A model generated the notes under the pieces. It ran no database searches. It had not been told where the DNA came from and was given only the letters and a program-made list of their open reading frames with translations. Shown here piece after piece: positions 6,422-13,743 of a stretch of DNA of 15,070 bases. Location of the stretch: contig DATDPP010000045.1 in assembly GCA_035292685.1 (NCBI GenBank), positions 1 through 15,070 of the forward strand. Direction: 5' to 3'. A program made the translations under genes and the position numbers. How positions within the stretch are numbered: position 1 is the stretch's first letter; every line of letters begins with the position of its first letter. The stretch comes from JALYNX01 sp035292685. Lineage in GTDB: Bacteria > Actinomycetota > Acidimicrobiia > Spongiisociales > ZC4RG35.

Positions 6422-7966
6422 CTATCCGGTGGACCGACCCACCATCGCCAGTGCCAGATCGTCGTCGTCGATCTGACTGCTGGGCCCCTCCAGCATCTTC
6501 TTGCCGCGAAAGACGACCAGAATCCGATCCGACAACTTGTACAGCTCCTCGAGGTCGAGAGTGACGAGGAGGACGGCTCCGCCCCGGTCACGCATCTCGA
6601 GCAGCTTGAGGTGGACGTAGTCGATGGCGCCGACATCGAGCCCCCACGTCGGTTTGTCGGCGACCAGGATCCGTGGCTCGCGTGCCATCTCCCGGGCCAG
6701 GACCACTTTCTGTTGGTTGCCACCGGACAGGCTGGCCGCAGTGGCATCGGGGTCGGCGGGACGCACGTCGTACTCGACCAGCAAGCGCTCCGCGTTCTCG
6801 TGCACCGCCTTCCAATCGATCACGCCGCGCCGACGGTACCGGCCGGAGGCGAGGTCGGTGACTGCCAGGTTCTCGGCCAGGCTCATGTCGAGAATCAGCC
6901 CCAGACGATGCCGGTCTTCGGGGATCACACCCATCCCCGCAGTCCGCCGATCATGCGGGTCCGCATTCGTGACTTCGACCCCGTCGATCACCACTGTCCC
7001 GGAGTCCGGGGTGGTGAGACCCATCAGGGCGTCGACCAGCTCGCGCTGGCCGTTCCCCTCCACGCCGGCGATCCCCACGATCTCCCCGGAGTGCACCGCC
7101 AGTGACAGGCCGTCGATCGCCTGCCCCTGACCATGGATCGCGGGCACTACCAGGTCGGTGATCTCCAGCAGGGGGCGCGGAGCAGCGTTGGTGAGATCGC
7201 TCCGTTCGGGGAGCCGTTCCCGATCGTGCCCGGTCATCGCTCGAGCCAGGGTCCGCTCGTCGAATTCGCCCTTGGCCAGGGAGCTGACCCGTTTCCCTCG
7301 CCGGAGCACCGTGACCTGGTCGGCCACCTCCATCACCTCGGCCAGCTTGTGGGTGACGAGGATGATTGAGTTCCCCTGATCGCGGAGTTGGGAGAGGATT
7401 CCAAGCAGGTTGTCGATCTGTGTCGGCCCGAGCAGCGAGGTGGGCTCGTCCAGGATCAGGGTCTTCGCACCCCGGTACATGGCCTTGATGATCTCCACCC
7501 GTTGCTGGAGGTCGATGGGGAGGACCTCCACGGTGGCGTCGGGCTGGATGGGCATGTGCAACTCCCCTGCCCGCTGGGCCACCGCCTGCTCGATGGCATC
7601 CCCGCTGAACGACAGATCCGTGACGCTGTTCACCCCCAGCATGACGTTCTCGGCCACTGTGAAAGAGGGCACGAGGCTGAAATGCTGATGGACCATGCCG
7701 ATCCCGCAGGCGATCGCGTCGTTGGGGGCGGTGATCTCGACCTCCTCGCCGTCGACGAGGATCACCCCCTCGTCGGGCCGTGTGTGACCGAACAGGATGT
7801 TCATCAGCGTGGTCTTCCCGGCACCGTTCTCACCGAGCAAGACGTGGATCTCCCCGGTGCGCACCGAGAAGTCGACCGAATCGTTGGCCACCGTGTCGCC
7901 AAACGCCTTTGTGATGCCCCGCATCTCGATCGCCATCGTGTCGCTCATGTCGTCGCCATCATGCAC
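6422..7966 (-). CDS. ABC importer ATPase with two nucleotide-binding domains (BMP/nucleoside type, NupO/YufO-like)
   Basis: A 514-residue protein with two fused ABC domains, the architecture of ATPases serving BMP-type and ribose-type importers. Domain 1 has Walker A GENGAGKT (45-52), a Q-loop in MVHQHFSL, and Walker B LILDEPTS, but its signature reads LPIDLQQRVEI instead of LSGGQ. Domain 2 has the degenerate Walker A-like GVEGNGQREL usual in this family, an intact LSGGNQQKV signature and ILVADKPTWGLDVGA, with no Glu after the Walker B Asp. Such asymmetry means one productive ATP site per protein is likely. The GTG at 7966 overlaps the end of the M24 gene by eight bases; the ATG at 7948 is an alternative. 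Its partner permeases and binding protein are encoded upstream in the same operon but are separated from it by three enzyme genes, unlike the compact bmp-nupO-nupP-nupQ order of Bacillus. Confidence 0.93.
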   Translation of the reverse strand: MHDGDDMSDTMAIEMRGITKAFGDTVANDSVDFSVRTGEIHVLLGENGAGKTTLMNILFGHTRPDEGVILVDGEEVEITAPNDAIACGIGMVHQHFSLVPSFTVAENVMLGVNSVTDLSFSGDAIEQAVAQRAGELHMPIQPDATVEVLPIDLQQRVEIIKAMYRGAKTLILDEPTSLLGPTQIDNLLGILSQLRDQGNSIILVTHKLAEVMEVADQVTVLRRGKRVSSLAKGEFDERTLARAMTGHDRERLPERSDLTNAAPRPLLEITDLVVPAIHGQGQAIDGLSLAVHSGEIVGIAGVEGNGQRELVDALMGLTTPDSGTVVIDGVEVTNADPHDRRTAGMGVIPEDRHRLGLILDMSLAENLAVTDLASGRYRRRGVIDWKAVHENAERLLVEYDVRPADPDATAASLSGGNQQKVVLAREMAREPRILVADKPTWGLDVGAIDYVHLKLLEMRDRGGAVLLVTLDLEELYKLSDRILVVFRGKKMLEGPSSQIDDDDLALAMVGRSTG

Positions 7967-9155
7967 ATCGGATCATTCTTGTTGGTTGACGCTGGGTGCT
8001 GACGGCGCCGGCGGGCGTGATCTGGAGGCTGTTGCCGGTCTGCACGCCGGCCGGACCGTCGATGACGTTCGGCTGCACCACTAGCAGCGTGCCGTCCGGG
8101 TATTCGAAATCGTCGGGGTGGGTGGCGCCTCGGTTGGCCCGGGTGCGGACGATGGGGGGTAGGTAAGCGCCGCCGAAGCCATGGACCAGGTCGTCCCAGA
8201 TGTCGAAACCCGACTCGGTGATCATCTCGGCGGCGTCGAGCACCTCGCCCACGGTGGCGCCGGCGCGGAGGATCTCGACGATCCCGTTGTAGACATCAAG
8301 CGCCACATCATGCAGTCGCTCGTAGCGTGGCGTCGGGTCGGAGGCGATGGTGAAGGTGCGGAGGATCTGGCCGGCGTAGCCCCAGAAGGTGGTGCTGATC
8401 TCGGTCACAAAGACATCCCCTGCCTGCAACGCCCGGTCGGGGTGGTACTGATGGGGCACACAGACCTCCGGTGCCTCCATGGGGGTGCTCAGCGAGAAGT
8501 GGATGAGGTTCCACGCCCGGTGTGAGTTGTACGTGTCCTCGACGATTCGAGCCACCTCGTATTCGTTGACGCCGGGACGAAGCTCAGAGGCCAGGGCGTC
8601 GATCGCTGCATCATTCATCCTGGAAGCGATGTCGACGAACACCATTTCGGCCGGGCTCTTCACCAGCCGGAATAGTTGGTAGGCCGCGTTGAGGTCTACG
8701 AAGGTGGTTTGGGGGTTGGCCTGCTGGAGGGAAGTGAGGTCGGCGTGAGGGATAACGCCGATCAGTCCGATGCGACGGGCGTTGCGCTTCGAAGCGAGTG
8801 TCGCCACTTTCTCGCCCTGTTCGGCAGGGGTGTCCCCGCCGTAGTGGACGTCTTCGATCATCGCTATACGCCGGGCGTCGGGGAGGTGGTTCCACAGACG
8901 CACGAGGAGAAGCGTGGCCTCACCGGGGGAGAAGAGGAGGTAACTCTGCACCTGGCTCGGCCAGTTGCTGAAGTATTGGACCGAGGTCTCCAGCGGGCCG
9001 GTGGGCCCGCCGACGATGATCAGGTCGATCTCACGCTCGCTCATAGTGTTTGAGATCCAGCGATGCCGACGCTCCATCTCGGATACCGGGTAGCGGGGGA
9101 ATCCGTTGACCTGCTCGAAGTCACCTGATGTCCAGTATCGGGTGTCACCCGACAC
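7959..9155 (-). CDS. M24 'pita-bread' family protein, creatinase-like, lacking metal ligands
   Basis: A 398-residue protein with an N-terminal creatinase/prolidase-type domain (about 20-160) and a C-terminal M24 aminopeptidase-fold domain (about 170-385). In M24 metallopeptidases five residues (Asp, Asp, His, Glu, Glu) bind two metals. Here the first Asp position is Glu252 (AGDVFVTEIS), the second is Gln263 (GYAGQILRT), the His is kept (His325 in VHGFGG), the first Glu is Gln361 (LVVQPN) and the last falls in GVQTGNSL without a Glu. Four of five ligands are therefore changed, which argues against a metallopeptidase. Creatinase is the known metal-free hydrolase of this fold, and non-peptidase lyase relatives also exist. 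A C-N bond cleaving role is an inference. The GTG at 9155 has GGGGAGGG six bases upstream. It lies between the triple-RidA gene and the ATPase gene, with which it overlaps. Confidence 0.88.
   Translation of the reverse strand: MSGDTRYWTSGDFEQVNGFPRYPVSEMERRHRWISNTMSEREIDLIIVGGPTGPLETSVQYFSNWPSQVQSYLLFSPGEATLLLVRLWNHLPDARRIAMIEDVHYGGDTPAEQGEKVATLASKRNARRIGLIGVIPHADLTSLQQANPQTTFVDLNAAYQLFRLVKSPAEMVFVDIASRMNDAAIDALASELRPGVNEYEVARIVEDTYNSHRAWNLIHFSLSTPMEAPEVCVPHQYHPDRALQAGDVFVTEISTTFWGYAGQILRTFTIASDPTPRYERLHDVALDVYNGIVEILRAGATVGEVLDAAEMITESGFDIWDDLVHGFGGAYLPPIVRTRANRGATHPDDFEYPDGTLLVVQPNVIDGPAGVQTGNSLQITPAGAVSTQRQPTRMIRCA
9138..9152. repeat. 15-base palindrome in the first codons of the M24 gene
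   Basis: TCGGGTG and CACCCGA flank a single central T, a perfect inverted repeat just inside the 5' end of the M24 coding sequence. A partly related inverted repeat (CCCGACC/GGTCGGG) lies about 30 bases upstream. Whether either matters in DNA or in RNA is unknown. Confidence 0.35.
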
Positions 9156-9180
9156 GGGTAGCCCTCCCCGACCTGTCTAT

Positions 9181-9204
9181 CCCGACCATGACGGCGCGGT
9201 CGGG
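9181..9204. repeat. Inverted repeat in the RidA-M24 intergenic leader
   Basis: CCCGACC (9181-9187) and GGTCGGG (9198-9204) are perfect 7-bp arms around a ten-base loop. They lie in the 104-base gap between the triple-RidA gene and the M24 gene, one of the larger gaps in this operon. A hairpin in the mRNA leader or an operator are both possible; there is no T-tract indicating a terminator. Confidence 0.4.
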
Positions 9205-9259
9205 TGAAAGGGCGGCTGTAAGACGTGGGCGCCCGGTGGGGCCACACCCGTCTCGTCGA

Positions 9260-10633
9260 TCAGTCGGGGCAGTAGCCGATGAGATCCAAGAGCACATGGG
9301 AGCCCGGCACCAAAAGCGGGCCGCCGATCTGAAGCGTGGTGGACGCCGGCTTGTCGCCGTCGAAGTGGGCTGCCCACTCCTCGATCGACTGGGCGAAGTG
9401 GGTGAAGTCGTCGTGGAAGGCCTGCCGGCGGCAGATCTGGTCGAGCGAGGTGCCCGCCGCGTCACAGATCTTGGCCGCTTTGTCGAGCATGTGCCGCATT
9501 TCCAGCTTGGGTGGCTGGCCGTAGAAAGGGAAGTTGGGATGCCGTACGGTCGACTCCTCTAGAGAACCCTTGTGGTCGAAGGGGGCCACCGTCGAGAAGA
9601 ACAGGAACTTCCCGGCTTTCACCGCCTGTGGCTCATGACCGAGACCGGGGGGGACCCCGGGAGCCTCGATGGTCTCGATCGAGAGGTCGGATGTGCCCGA
9701 GAGCAGCTTGAAGGCGATCTCGACTCGCGAGCCCCGGCCGCCGAGACCCATGTAGGGGATGACCACTCGGGCCGGCGGGTTCTCGGGGAACCACCGTTTC
9801 CACACCTTGTCCATGCCTTCGAACTCGGACGGGTGCCCGATGTAGACCGTGGCCTTGACTGCCCGGTCGAGGGAGGTTCCGGCAGCCTCGGCTATCGCTG
9901 CCTGCTTCTCCAGTGTGTAGTCGGTCTGACGCTCGATGTCGGAGTCGTACCAGAAGTTGGGGTTGGTCCTGGCTTTGAGGGCAACACCGCTCGGAGTCCC
10001 GTAGTACTCGGAGCGGCCCCAGTCACCGACCCAGTCGACGGGGATCTCACCGGCGAGGAAGACCCAGTCACCGCGCTCGATTGCTGGGGAGTAGCCGGCG
10101 AGTGGCGATGGCGTTCCCTCGGGGACGGCTGTCCCCTTGCTCGGCCCGGGGACTGCGGTCGGGTCAACCCCGATCATGTCCACCTCGAGGATGGTGTCCT
10201 TCACCAGCAGACCGGTCTCGCGAATCCCCATACCTGTGGAGGCCGGCCGGGGCTCGAAGATGAACTCGTTCCGGGTGTTGAGGTACGGAGTGATCGAGAT
10301 GCGGGGCCAGGTGTTTCCCTCAGCGAACTCCTCCATCGTGGGGAAGGGTGAGGTGAACCATTGATAGATCCGGACGATGTCGTGGCCTAGGTCGATGCCT
10401 GCGGCATCGGCGGTCTTCTTCAGGTTCTGCATCACGAACCGTGACTGCAGCTCGAGTTGGTTGTCGACGTTGGGGTTGCGCCCGTCGCCGCCGGCCTCGG
10501 GTGCCAGACCGGTCTTGAAATCCGATGACAGCTGGCCGGCGAAGAACACCCAACCACCCGCCTTGATTGCCGGGCTGTAGGGCATCAACGGCTTGGGCTC
10601 GTCGCCCCAGATCGCCTTGCGGTCACTTGCCAT
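9260..10633 (-). CDS. Triple-domain RidA (YjgF/YER057c/UK114) protein
   Basis: A 457-residue protein built from three consecutive RidA-type domains. Each begins with a similar segment: YSPAIKAGGWVFFAGQLS (19-36), YSPAIERGDWVFLAGEIP (181-198) and AVKAGKFLFFSTVAPF (337-352). Each continues with the helix containing an AAG(T/I)(S/D)L motif (77-82, 250-255, 392-397). RidA proteins are normally about 130 residues, form trimers and hydrolyse reactive enamine/imine intermediates using an Arg in a P-A-R motif. Only the middle domain keeps it (PPARVV, Arg289); the first and third have PAST (Ser132, Ser431). The chain may thus form one pseudo-trimer by itself. Relatives with other roles include RutC and 2-aminomuconate deaminase. 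The ATG at 10633 follows GAGAGG with a six-base spacer. It sits between the isochorismatase-like and M24 genes. Confidence 0.9.
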   Translation of the reverse strand: MASDRKAIWGDEPKPLMPYSPAIKAGGWVFFAGQLSSDFKTGLAPEAGGDGRNPNVDNQLELQSRFVMQNLKKTADAAGIDLGHDIVRIYQWFTSPFPTMEEFAEGNTWPRISITPYLNTRNEFIFEPRPASTGMGIRETGLLVKDTILEVDMIGVDPTAVPGPSKGTAVPEGTPSPLAGYSPAIERGDWVFLAGEIPVDWVGDWGRSEYYGTPSGVALKARTNPNFWYDSDIERQTDYTLEKQAAIAEAAGTSLDRAVKATVYIGHPSEFEGMDKVWKRWFPENPPARVVIPYMGLGGRGSRVEIAFKLLSGTSDLSIETIEAPGVPPGLGHEPQAVKAGKFLFFSTVAPFDHKGSLEESTVRHPNFPFYGQPPKLEMRHMLDKAAKICDAAGTSLDQICRRQAFHDDFTHFAQSIEEWAAHFDGDKPASTTLQIGGPLLVPGSHVLLDLIGYCPD

Positions 10634-10681
10634 GGTTTTCCTCTCTCGGGAACGTGTCTGGGCCCTCAGCTCACATGCCGT

Positions 10682-11485
10682 CTAAACCGTTGCCTTCTGA
10701 AGCAGACCGGTCACCTCATTGATGTCAACGACGTCGACCAAGTCCGAGGGCAACTCCATGCCGACGCGAGCGAAGTACTCCGCCAGCAGAGCGGGGGCAT
10801 CTACCACCAACCCCAGGTGGAGCGAGATCACCTGGAGGGCACCGTGTTCCGCCTCCTCCGAGTAACCGCCGACCACGTCCCTCGGCACAATCACTCGAAA
10901 GTCCCGGTTGGCGGCGTCGAAGGCGGTGGACAACACGCAAGCGTCGGTCATCGTCCCGGTCAGCACCACGTTGTGGATATCGAGGTTGTGCAACAGGAAT
11001 TCCAGGTCCGTGGGATAGAACCCCGACAACCGCTTCTTGGTGCGGATGTAGTAATCGCCCTCCACCTCTTCGGTGATCAAGTCGAGCCACTTGGTCCCCT
11101 CCCAGGAGTGCTCGTCCATCAACTCGTTGTTTTCGACGTAGAGGTAGTAGAGGACCCGCCAGTTGGCCATCCGGTTGTGCTTGCGGTTGTTGAGATCGTC
11201 GACCCCTCCGTGTCGTTGCCAGTGCTGAACATGGACGATTGGGATACCCAGCCTCCGGCACTCGGCTTGGAAGCGGTTATGAGCCGGGACGCGCTCTCTG
11301 GCACGTGGCACCGCCAGCGTCAGCCGGTCATCCTCGCCCACGTGACCGCGGTGCATGTCGATCTCGAGGACCGCGGTGTGGGCAGGGTCGAGCCAGCTCT
11401 CGAATGCATCCAGGTAGTCGGGGACACCCGACGGGAGGGTCAACTTGTTCCGATTCTCCATGTAGCAATACATGTTCGTCTTCAT
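10682..11485 (-). CDS. Isochorismatase-like cysteine hydrolase (amidase)
   Basis: A 267-residue isochorismatase-fold hydrolase. The Cys-dependent triad is visible: Asp43 in LEIDMHRGH, Lys151 (or Lys150) in TKKRLSGFYPTDLEFLL, and Cys183 in LTGTMTDACVLSTAFDAA. Amide-cleaving members include nicotinamidase, N-carbamoylsarcosine amidohydrolase, biuret hydrolase, maleamate amidase and RutB (ureidoacrylate hydrolase); the presence of the Cys excludes isochorismate pyruvate-hydrolase types that lack it. It is somewhat longer than typical (180-230), with an extra 35 residues at the N-terminus, a long Tyr/Trp-rich insert before the Lys (about 105-130) and a C-terminal tail. The ATG at 11485 is preceded by GAGGAGG seven bases upstream. 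It follows the binding-protein gene by 39 bases and precedes the triple-RidA gene by 48, an arrangement reminiscent of rutB-rutC although no other rut genes are present. Confidence 0.92.
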   Translation of the reverse strand: MKTNMYCYMENRNKLTLPSGVPDYLDAFESWLDPAHTAVLEIDMHRGHVGEDDRLTLAVPRARERVPAHNRFQAECRRLGIPIVHVQHWQRHGGVDDLNNRKHNRMANWRVLYYLYVENNELMDEHSWEGTKWLDLITEEVEGDYYIRTKKRLSGFYPTDLEFLLHNLDIHNVVLTGTMTDACVLSTAFDAANRDFRVIVPRDVVGGYSEEAEHGALQVISLHLGLVVDAPALLAEYFARVGMELPSDLVDVVDINEVTGLLQKATV

Positions 11486-11524
11486 GCTTCCACCTCCTCG
11501 TCGGGTGTCCTCCGTGTCATGTCA

Positions 11525-12709
11525 TCATCCGCAGCCGATGGACGCCGGGTCGATTGCAGCGCCAGACCCTTCGGCGCCGATCGTGGGATCACCCGTCGTC
11601 TCGTCGGGGATGGTGATCTCACCGGAGCGCACCTTGGCCACTATGTCCTGGTACTGGGCCAACTCGTCCGCGCTCAACATCGCCTCGATGTTGGCGTAGA
11701 GCGGGGCATCGATCTCCGGATCGTTGGTGGCGTCGAAGGCGATGAACGCGCTCTCCCCGATCTCACCCGCAGCCCCGGCCTCGATGATCGACTTGGAGGC
11801 GAAGGTCAGGCCGTGAATCGCCGAGGTCATCACATGATCCGGGTCGAGTGACTGGCTCTCGTAGTAGGACGGCACCGCCCACACCTGGCCGTCGGCCTCG
11901 GCGGCAGCTTCGATTATCCCGAATACTGCCGAGTCAGTGGCCGACAGGATCACGTCCGCCCCGCCGGCGATCTCCGCCTGAGCTGCCGACTTGGCGATGC
12001 CGGTGTCGGTCCAGGTCTCGATGTACTGCTGGGTGAACGTGATGTCAGGATTGACACATCTCGCGCCGAGGTTGAACGCCTCGGGCTGACGGGTCAAGGC
12101 CGGGAAGGCGAACCCGTTCAGGGAGGCGATGTGCCCGCTTTCGGTGATCATCGAGGCCAGTGCACCGGCCAGGAAGTTGGAGTTGTGCTGTGCGACGTCC
12201 ACCCAGCACAGGTTGGCCGGCCACTCCTCGCCTTCGGCAGGGTTGTACGGCGCCACACAGATCTGCACGTCCGGGAACTGCTCTGCCAGGGTGAGTCCCG
12301 GCTCCACCATCGCGCCGTGGGCGATCAGGATCAGGTCGAAGCCCTCCGAGGCGAACGCCGATCCTTGTTGGAGCACCGCAGCCGGGTCGTTCAACAACTC
12401 GACCGACTCAACGGTGATGTTGGGATTGGCTTCCATCGCCTGTTCAGCCCCGTCGAACCATGCGTTCGACCACGAGAGGTCGTCGGCGGTCCCGGGGTAG
12501 ATCAGGGCCACCTGGTACGGCTCGGCGTCCGGCGCCGCGGTGGTTCCTGGGGCGGGGGCCGTGGTGTCGGCGCTGGGAGCGGTCGTTTCGGCGGTCCCGG
12601 CGGTCGTGGTTGTGTCCGCGGTGTCGCCAGCACACGCCGCGAGGACCATCGCGATCGCTGTCACCAACAACAGCCATCGCGGAGCCCATCTCGGCTTTGT
12701 CTCTCGCAT
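11525..12709 (-). CDS. BMP-family ABC transporter substrate-binding lipoprotein
   Basis: A 394-residue exported lipoprotein. A positively charged N-terminus and hydrophobic core (about 12-24) lead to the lipobox VLAAC with lipidated Cys26, followed by a Thr/Ala/Asp-rich flexible linker (about 29-62). The mature domain begins QVALIYPG and carries DDLSWSNAWFDGAEQAM, the hallmark opening of BMP/PnrA/Med periplasmic-type binding proteins. Known members bind purine nucleosides or related compounds (Treponema PnrA, Bacillus NupN); others remain unassigned. Protein ends with several Cys-containing segments and GCG. The second Met codon (12709) is chosen because GGAGGAG lies three bases upstream of it, while the ATG at 12721 has no such site. 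A 110-base gap with a near-perfect inverted repeat precedes the gene, which may allow expression different from that of the permeases. Confidence 0.93.
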   Translation of the reverse strand: MRETKPRWAPRWLLLVTAIAMVLAACAGDTADTTTTAGTAETTAPSADTTAPAPGTTAAPDAEPYQVALIYPGTADDLSWSNAWFDGAEQAMEANPNITVESVELLNDPAAVLQQGSAFASEGFDLILIAHGAMVEPGLTLAEQFPDVQICVAPYNPAEGEEWPANLCWVDVAQHNSNFLAGALASMITESGHIASLNGFAFPALTRQPEAFNLGARCVNPDITFTQQYIETWTDTGIAKSAAQAEIAGGADVILSATDSAVFGIIEAAAEADGQVWAVPSYYESQSLDPDHVMTSAIHGLTFASKSIIEAGAAGEIGESAFIAFDATNDPEIDAPLYANIEAMLSADELAQYQDIVAKVRSGEITIPDETTGDPTIGAEGSGAAIDPASIGCG

Positions 12710-12712
12710 CTG

Positions 12713-12719
12713 CTCCTCC
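12713..12719 (-). promoter_or_regulatory. Ribosome binding site fixing the binding-protein start
   Basis: GGAGGAG on the minus strand, three bases before the ATG at 12709 (five bases counting only GGAGG). It overlaps codons of the longer reading from 12721, which is why the shorter start is preferred. Confidence 0.55.
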
Positions 12720-12729
12720 ATGTTGTAGT

Positions 12730-12751
12730 AGTGCCGCTGTGCAGCAGCACT
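12730..12751. repeat. 22-base near-perfect inverted repeat upstream of the binding-protein gene
   Basis: AGTGCCGCTG and CAGCAGCACT are 10-base arms with one mismatch around a central TG, about 20 bases before the preferred start of the BMP lipoprotein gene and within the 110-base gap after the NupQ-like permease gene. It could be an operator, or an mRNA hairpin protecting or separating the binding-protein message. A TAAAGT hexamer just upstream in transcription direction (about 12757-12762) resembles a -10 box but has no convincing -35. Confidence 0.45.
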
Positions 12752-12819
12752 CGATCTACTTTACCCACAGCAAACGAGGGCGTTCTGGGAAGTCTGGATA
12801 TACGCGGATGCTTGCCGGG

Positions 12820-13743
12820 TCAAGCGCCGGCCTGGCGGTAGGGGATCCCCACCGCCGCCGGATAGGTCGAGCCGGGAGCGAAGACGACGGCTATCACGGT
12901 GACGAGATACGGAAGGGCCACCCAGAACTGCTTGGGGACCGACTGCAGGGCGGGGACCTGGGCGGCGAGGAACTGAAGACCCTGGGTCAAACCGAAGCCG
13001 ATGGCGTAGATCATGATCCAAAGCGGTCGCCATCTGGCCAGCACGACCACCCCCAGGGCGATGAACCCCCGACCGGCGGTCATGCCTGGAACGAAGCCAC
13101 CCGAGGTCGACAGCACCAACGCCGAACCACCCAGTGCCGCCAGGACGCACCCGACGATGACCGCCGGGTAGCGGAGTCGCAGGACGTCCAGTCCGCCGGA
13201 CTCCGCGGCGAGTGGCCGCTCACCGGCCGCTCGCGCGTAAAGTCCGTACCACGTCTTGTTGAGCAGGTACCACACGCCGAACGCCATGGCTACGGCGAGA
13301 TACAGCATGAGGTTCTGTTTGTTGAGGATCTCGCCGACCCAGGGGATCGAGCCGATGCCCGGGATGGTCATCCCCGTCAGCGTCTCCCCGTTCTGTCCGG
13401 CCAGGTAGAGCGAGTGGAGGGTCCCGGTCAGGCCCAAGGCGAAGATGTTGAACATCAAGCCGGTGACGATCTGGTCGGTGCCCCGGTTCACGTAGAGAAA
13501 GGCGAGCAGGGCGCCGAACACAGATCCGGCCAGGATGGCAGCCAGGATCCCGAGCCCCGCGCTGCTTCGCGTAATCCCCATGTAGGCAGTGACGAAGGCA
13601 CCGATCAGCATCATCCCCTCGATGCCGACATTGAGCACCCCTGACTTCTCGGCGACCGCCTCGCCCAACGCCGCCATCACGATCGGCACCATCAACTGGA
13701 TCCCGATAACGAAGAAGGCGAGGACCAGAGCCTCAGTGAGCAT
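12820..13743 (-). CDS. ABC importer permease, NupQ/YufQ-like (BPL_transp_2 family)
   Basis: A 307-residue inner membrane protein with about eight or more hydrophobic helices. The segment EKSGVLNVGIEGMMLIGAF near residues 32-50 is the family signature of the shorter permease of BMP-type importers, and the GMTAGRGFIALGVVVLARW segment further on is also characteristic. It would form the translocation channel as a heterodimer with the NupP-like permease. The ATG at 13743 lies 11 bases inside the end of the previous gene and has GGAGAG five bases upstream, so translation is probably coupled. The downstream gap of about 110 bases is the largest gap within the importer part of the operon. Confidence 0.93.
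   Translation of the reverse strand: MLTEALVLAFFVIGIQLMVPIVMAALGEAVAEKSGVLNVGIEGMMLIGAFVTAYMGITRSSAGLGILAAILAGSVFGALLAFLYVNRGTDQIVTGLMFNIFALGLTGTLHSLYLAGQNGETLTGMTIPGIGSIPWVGEILNKQNLMLYLAVAMAFGVWYLLNKTWYGLYARAAGERPLAAESGGLDVLRLRYPAVIVGCVLAALGGSALVLSTSGGFVPGMTAGRGFIALGVVVLARWRPLWIMIYAIGFGLTQGLQFLAAQVPALQSVPKQFWVALPYLVTVIAVVFAPGSTYPAAVGIPYRQAGA

Noticed and set aside
6044..7105. Long plus-strand open frame (353 codons) opposite the SDR and ATPase genes
   Set aside because: It is the reverse-strand shadow of two clearly recognised genes and has no family resemblance; such frames are common in G+C-rich DNA.
7959..11485. Creatinine degradation cluster (creatinase-fold protein with N-carbamoylsarcosine-amidase-like protein)
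   Set aside because: No creatininase, N-methylhydantoinase or sarcosine oxidase is present, and the isochorismatase fold has many other amide substrates; only the fold-level resemblance is kept.
9260..11485. Rut pyrimidine pathway (RutB-like next to RutC-like gene)
   Set aside because: There is no RutA monooxygenase, RutD/E/F or RutG transporter, and the RidA gene here is a triple fusion unlike RutC.
10817..11851. Plus-strand open frame of 344 codons opposite the isochorismatase-like and binding-protein genes
   Set aside because: It spans two real genes and their gap on the other strand, shows no domain, and has His/Val/Asp/Gly-rich composition typical of an antisense reading.
12460..13644. 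Plus-strand open frame of 394 codons opposite the lipoprotein and permease genes
   Set aside because: Arg/Gly/Asp/His-rich antisense reading crossing an intergenic gap; the minus strand carries convincing membrane and lipoprotein genes.
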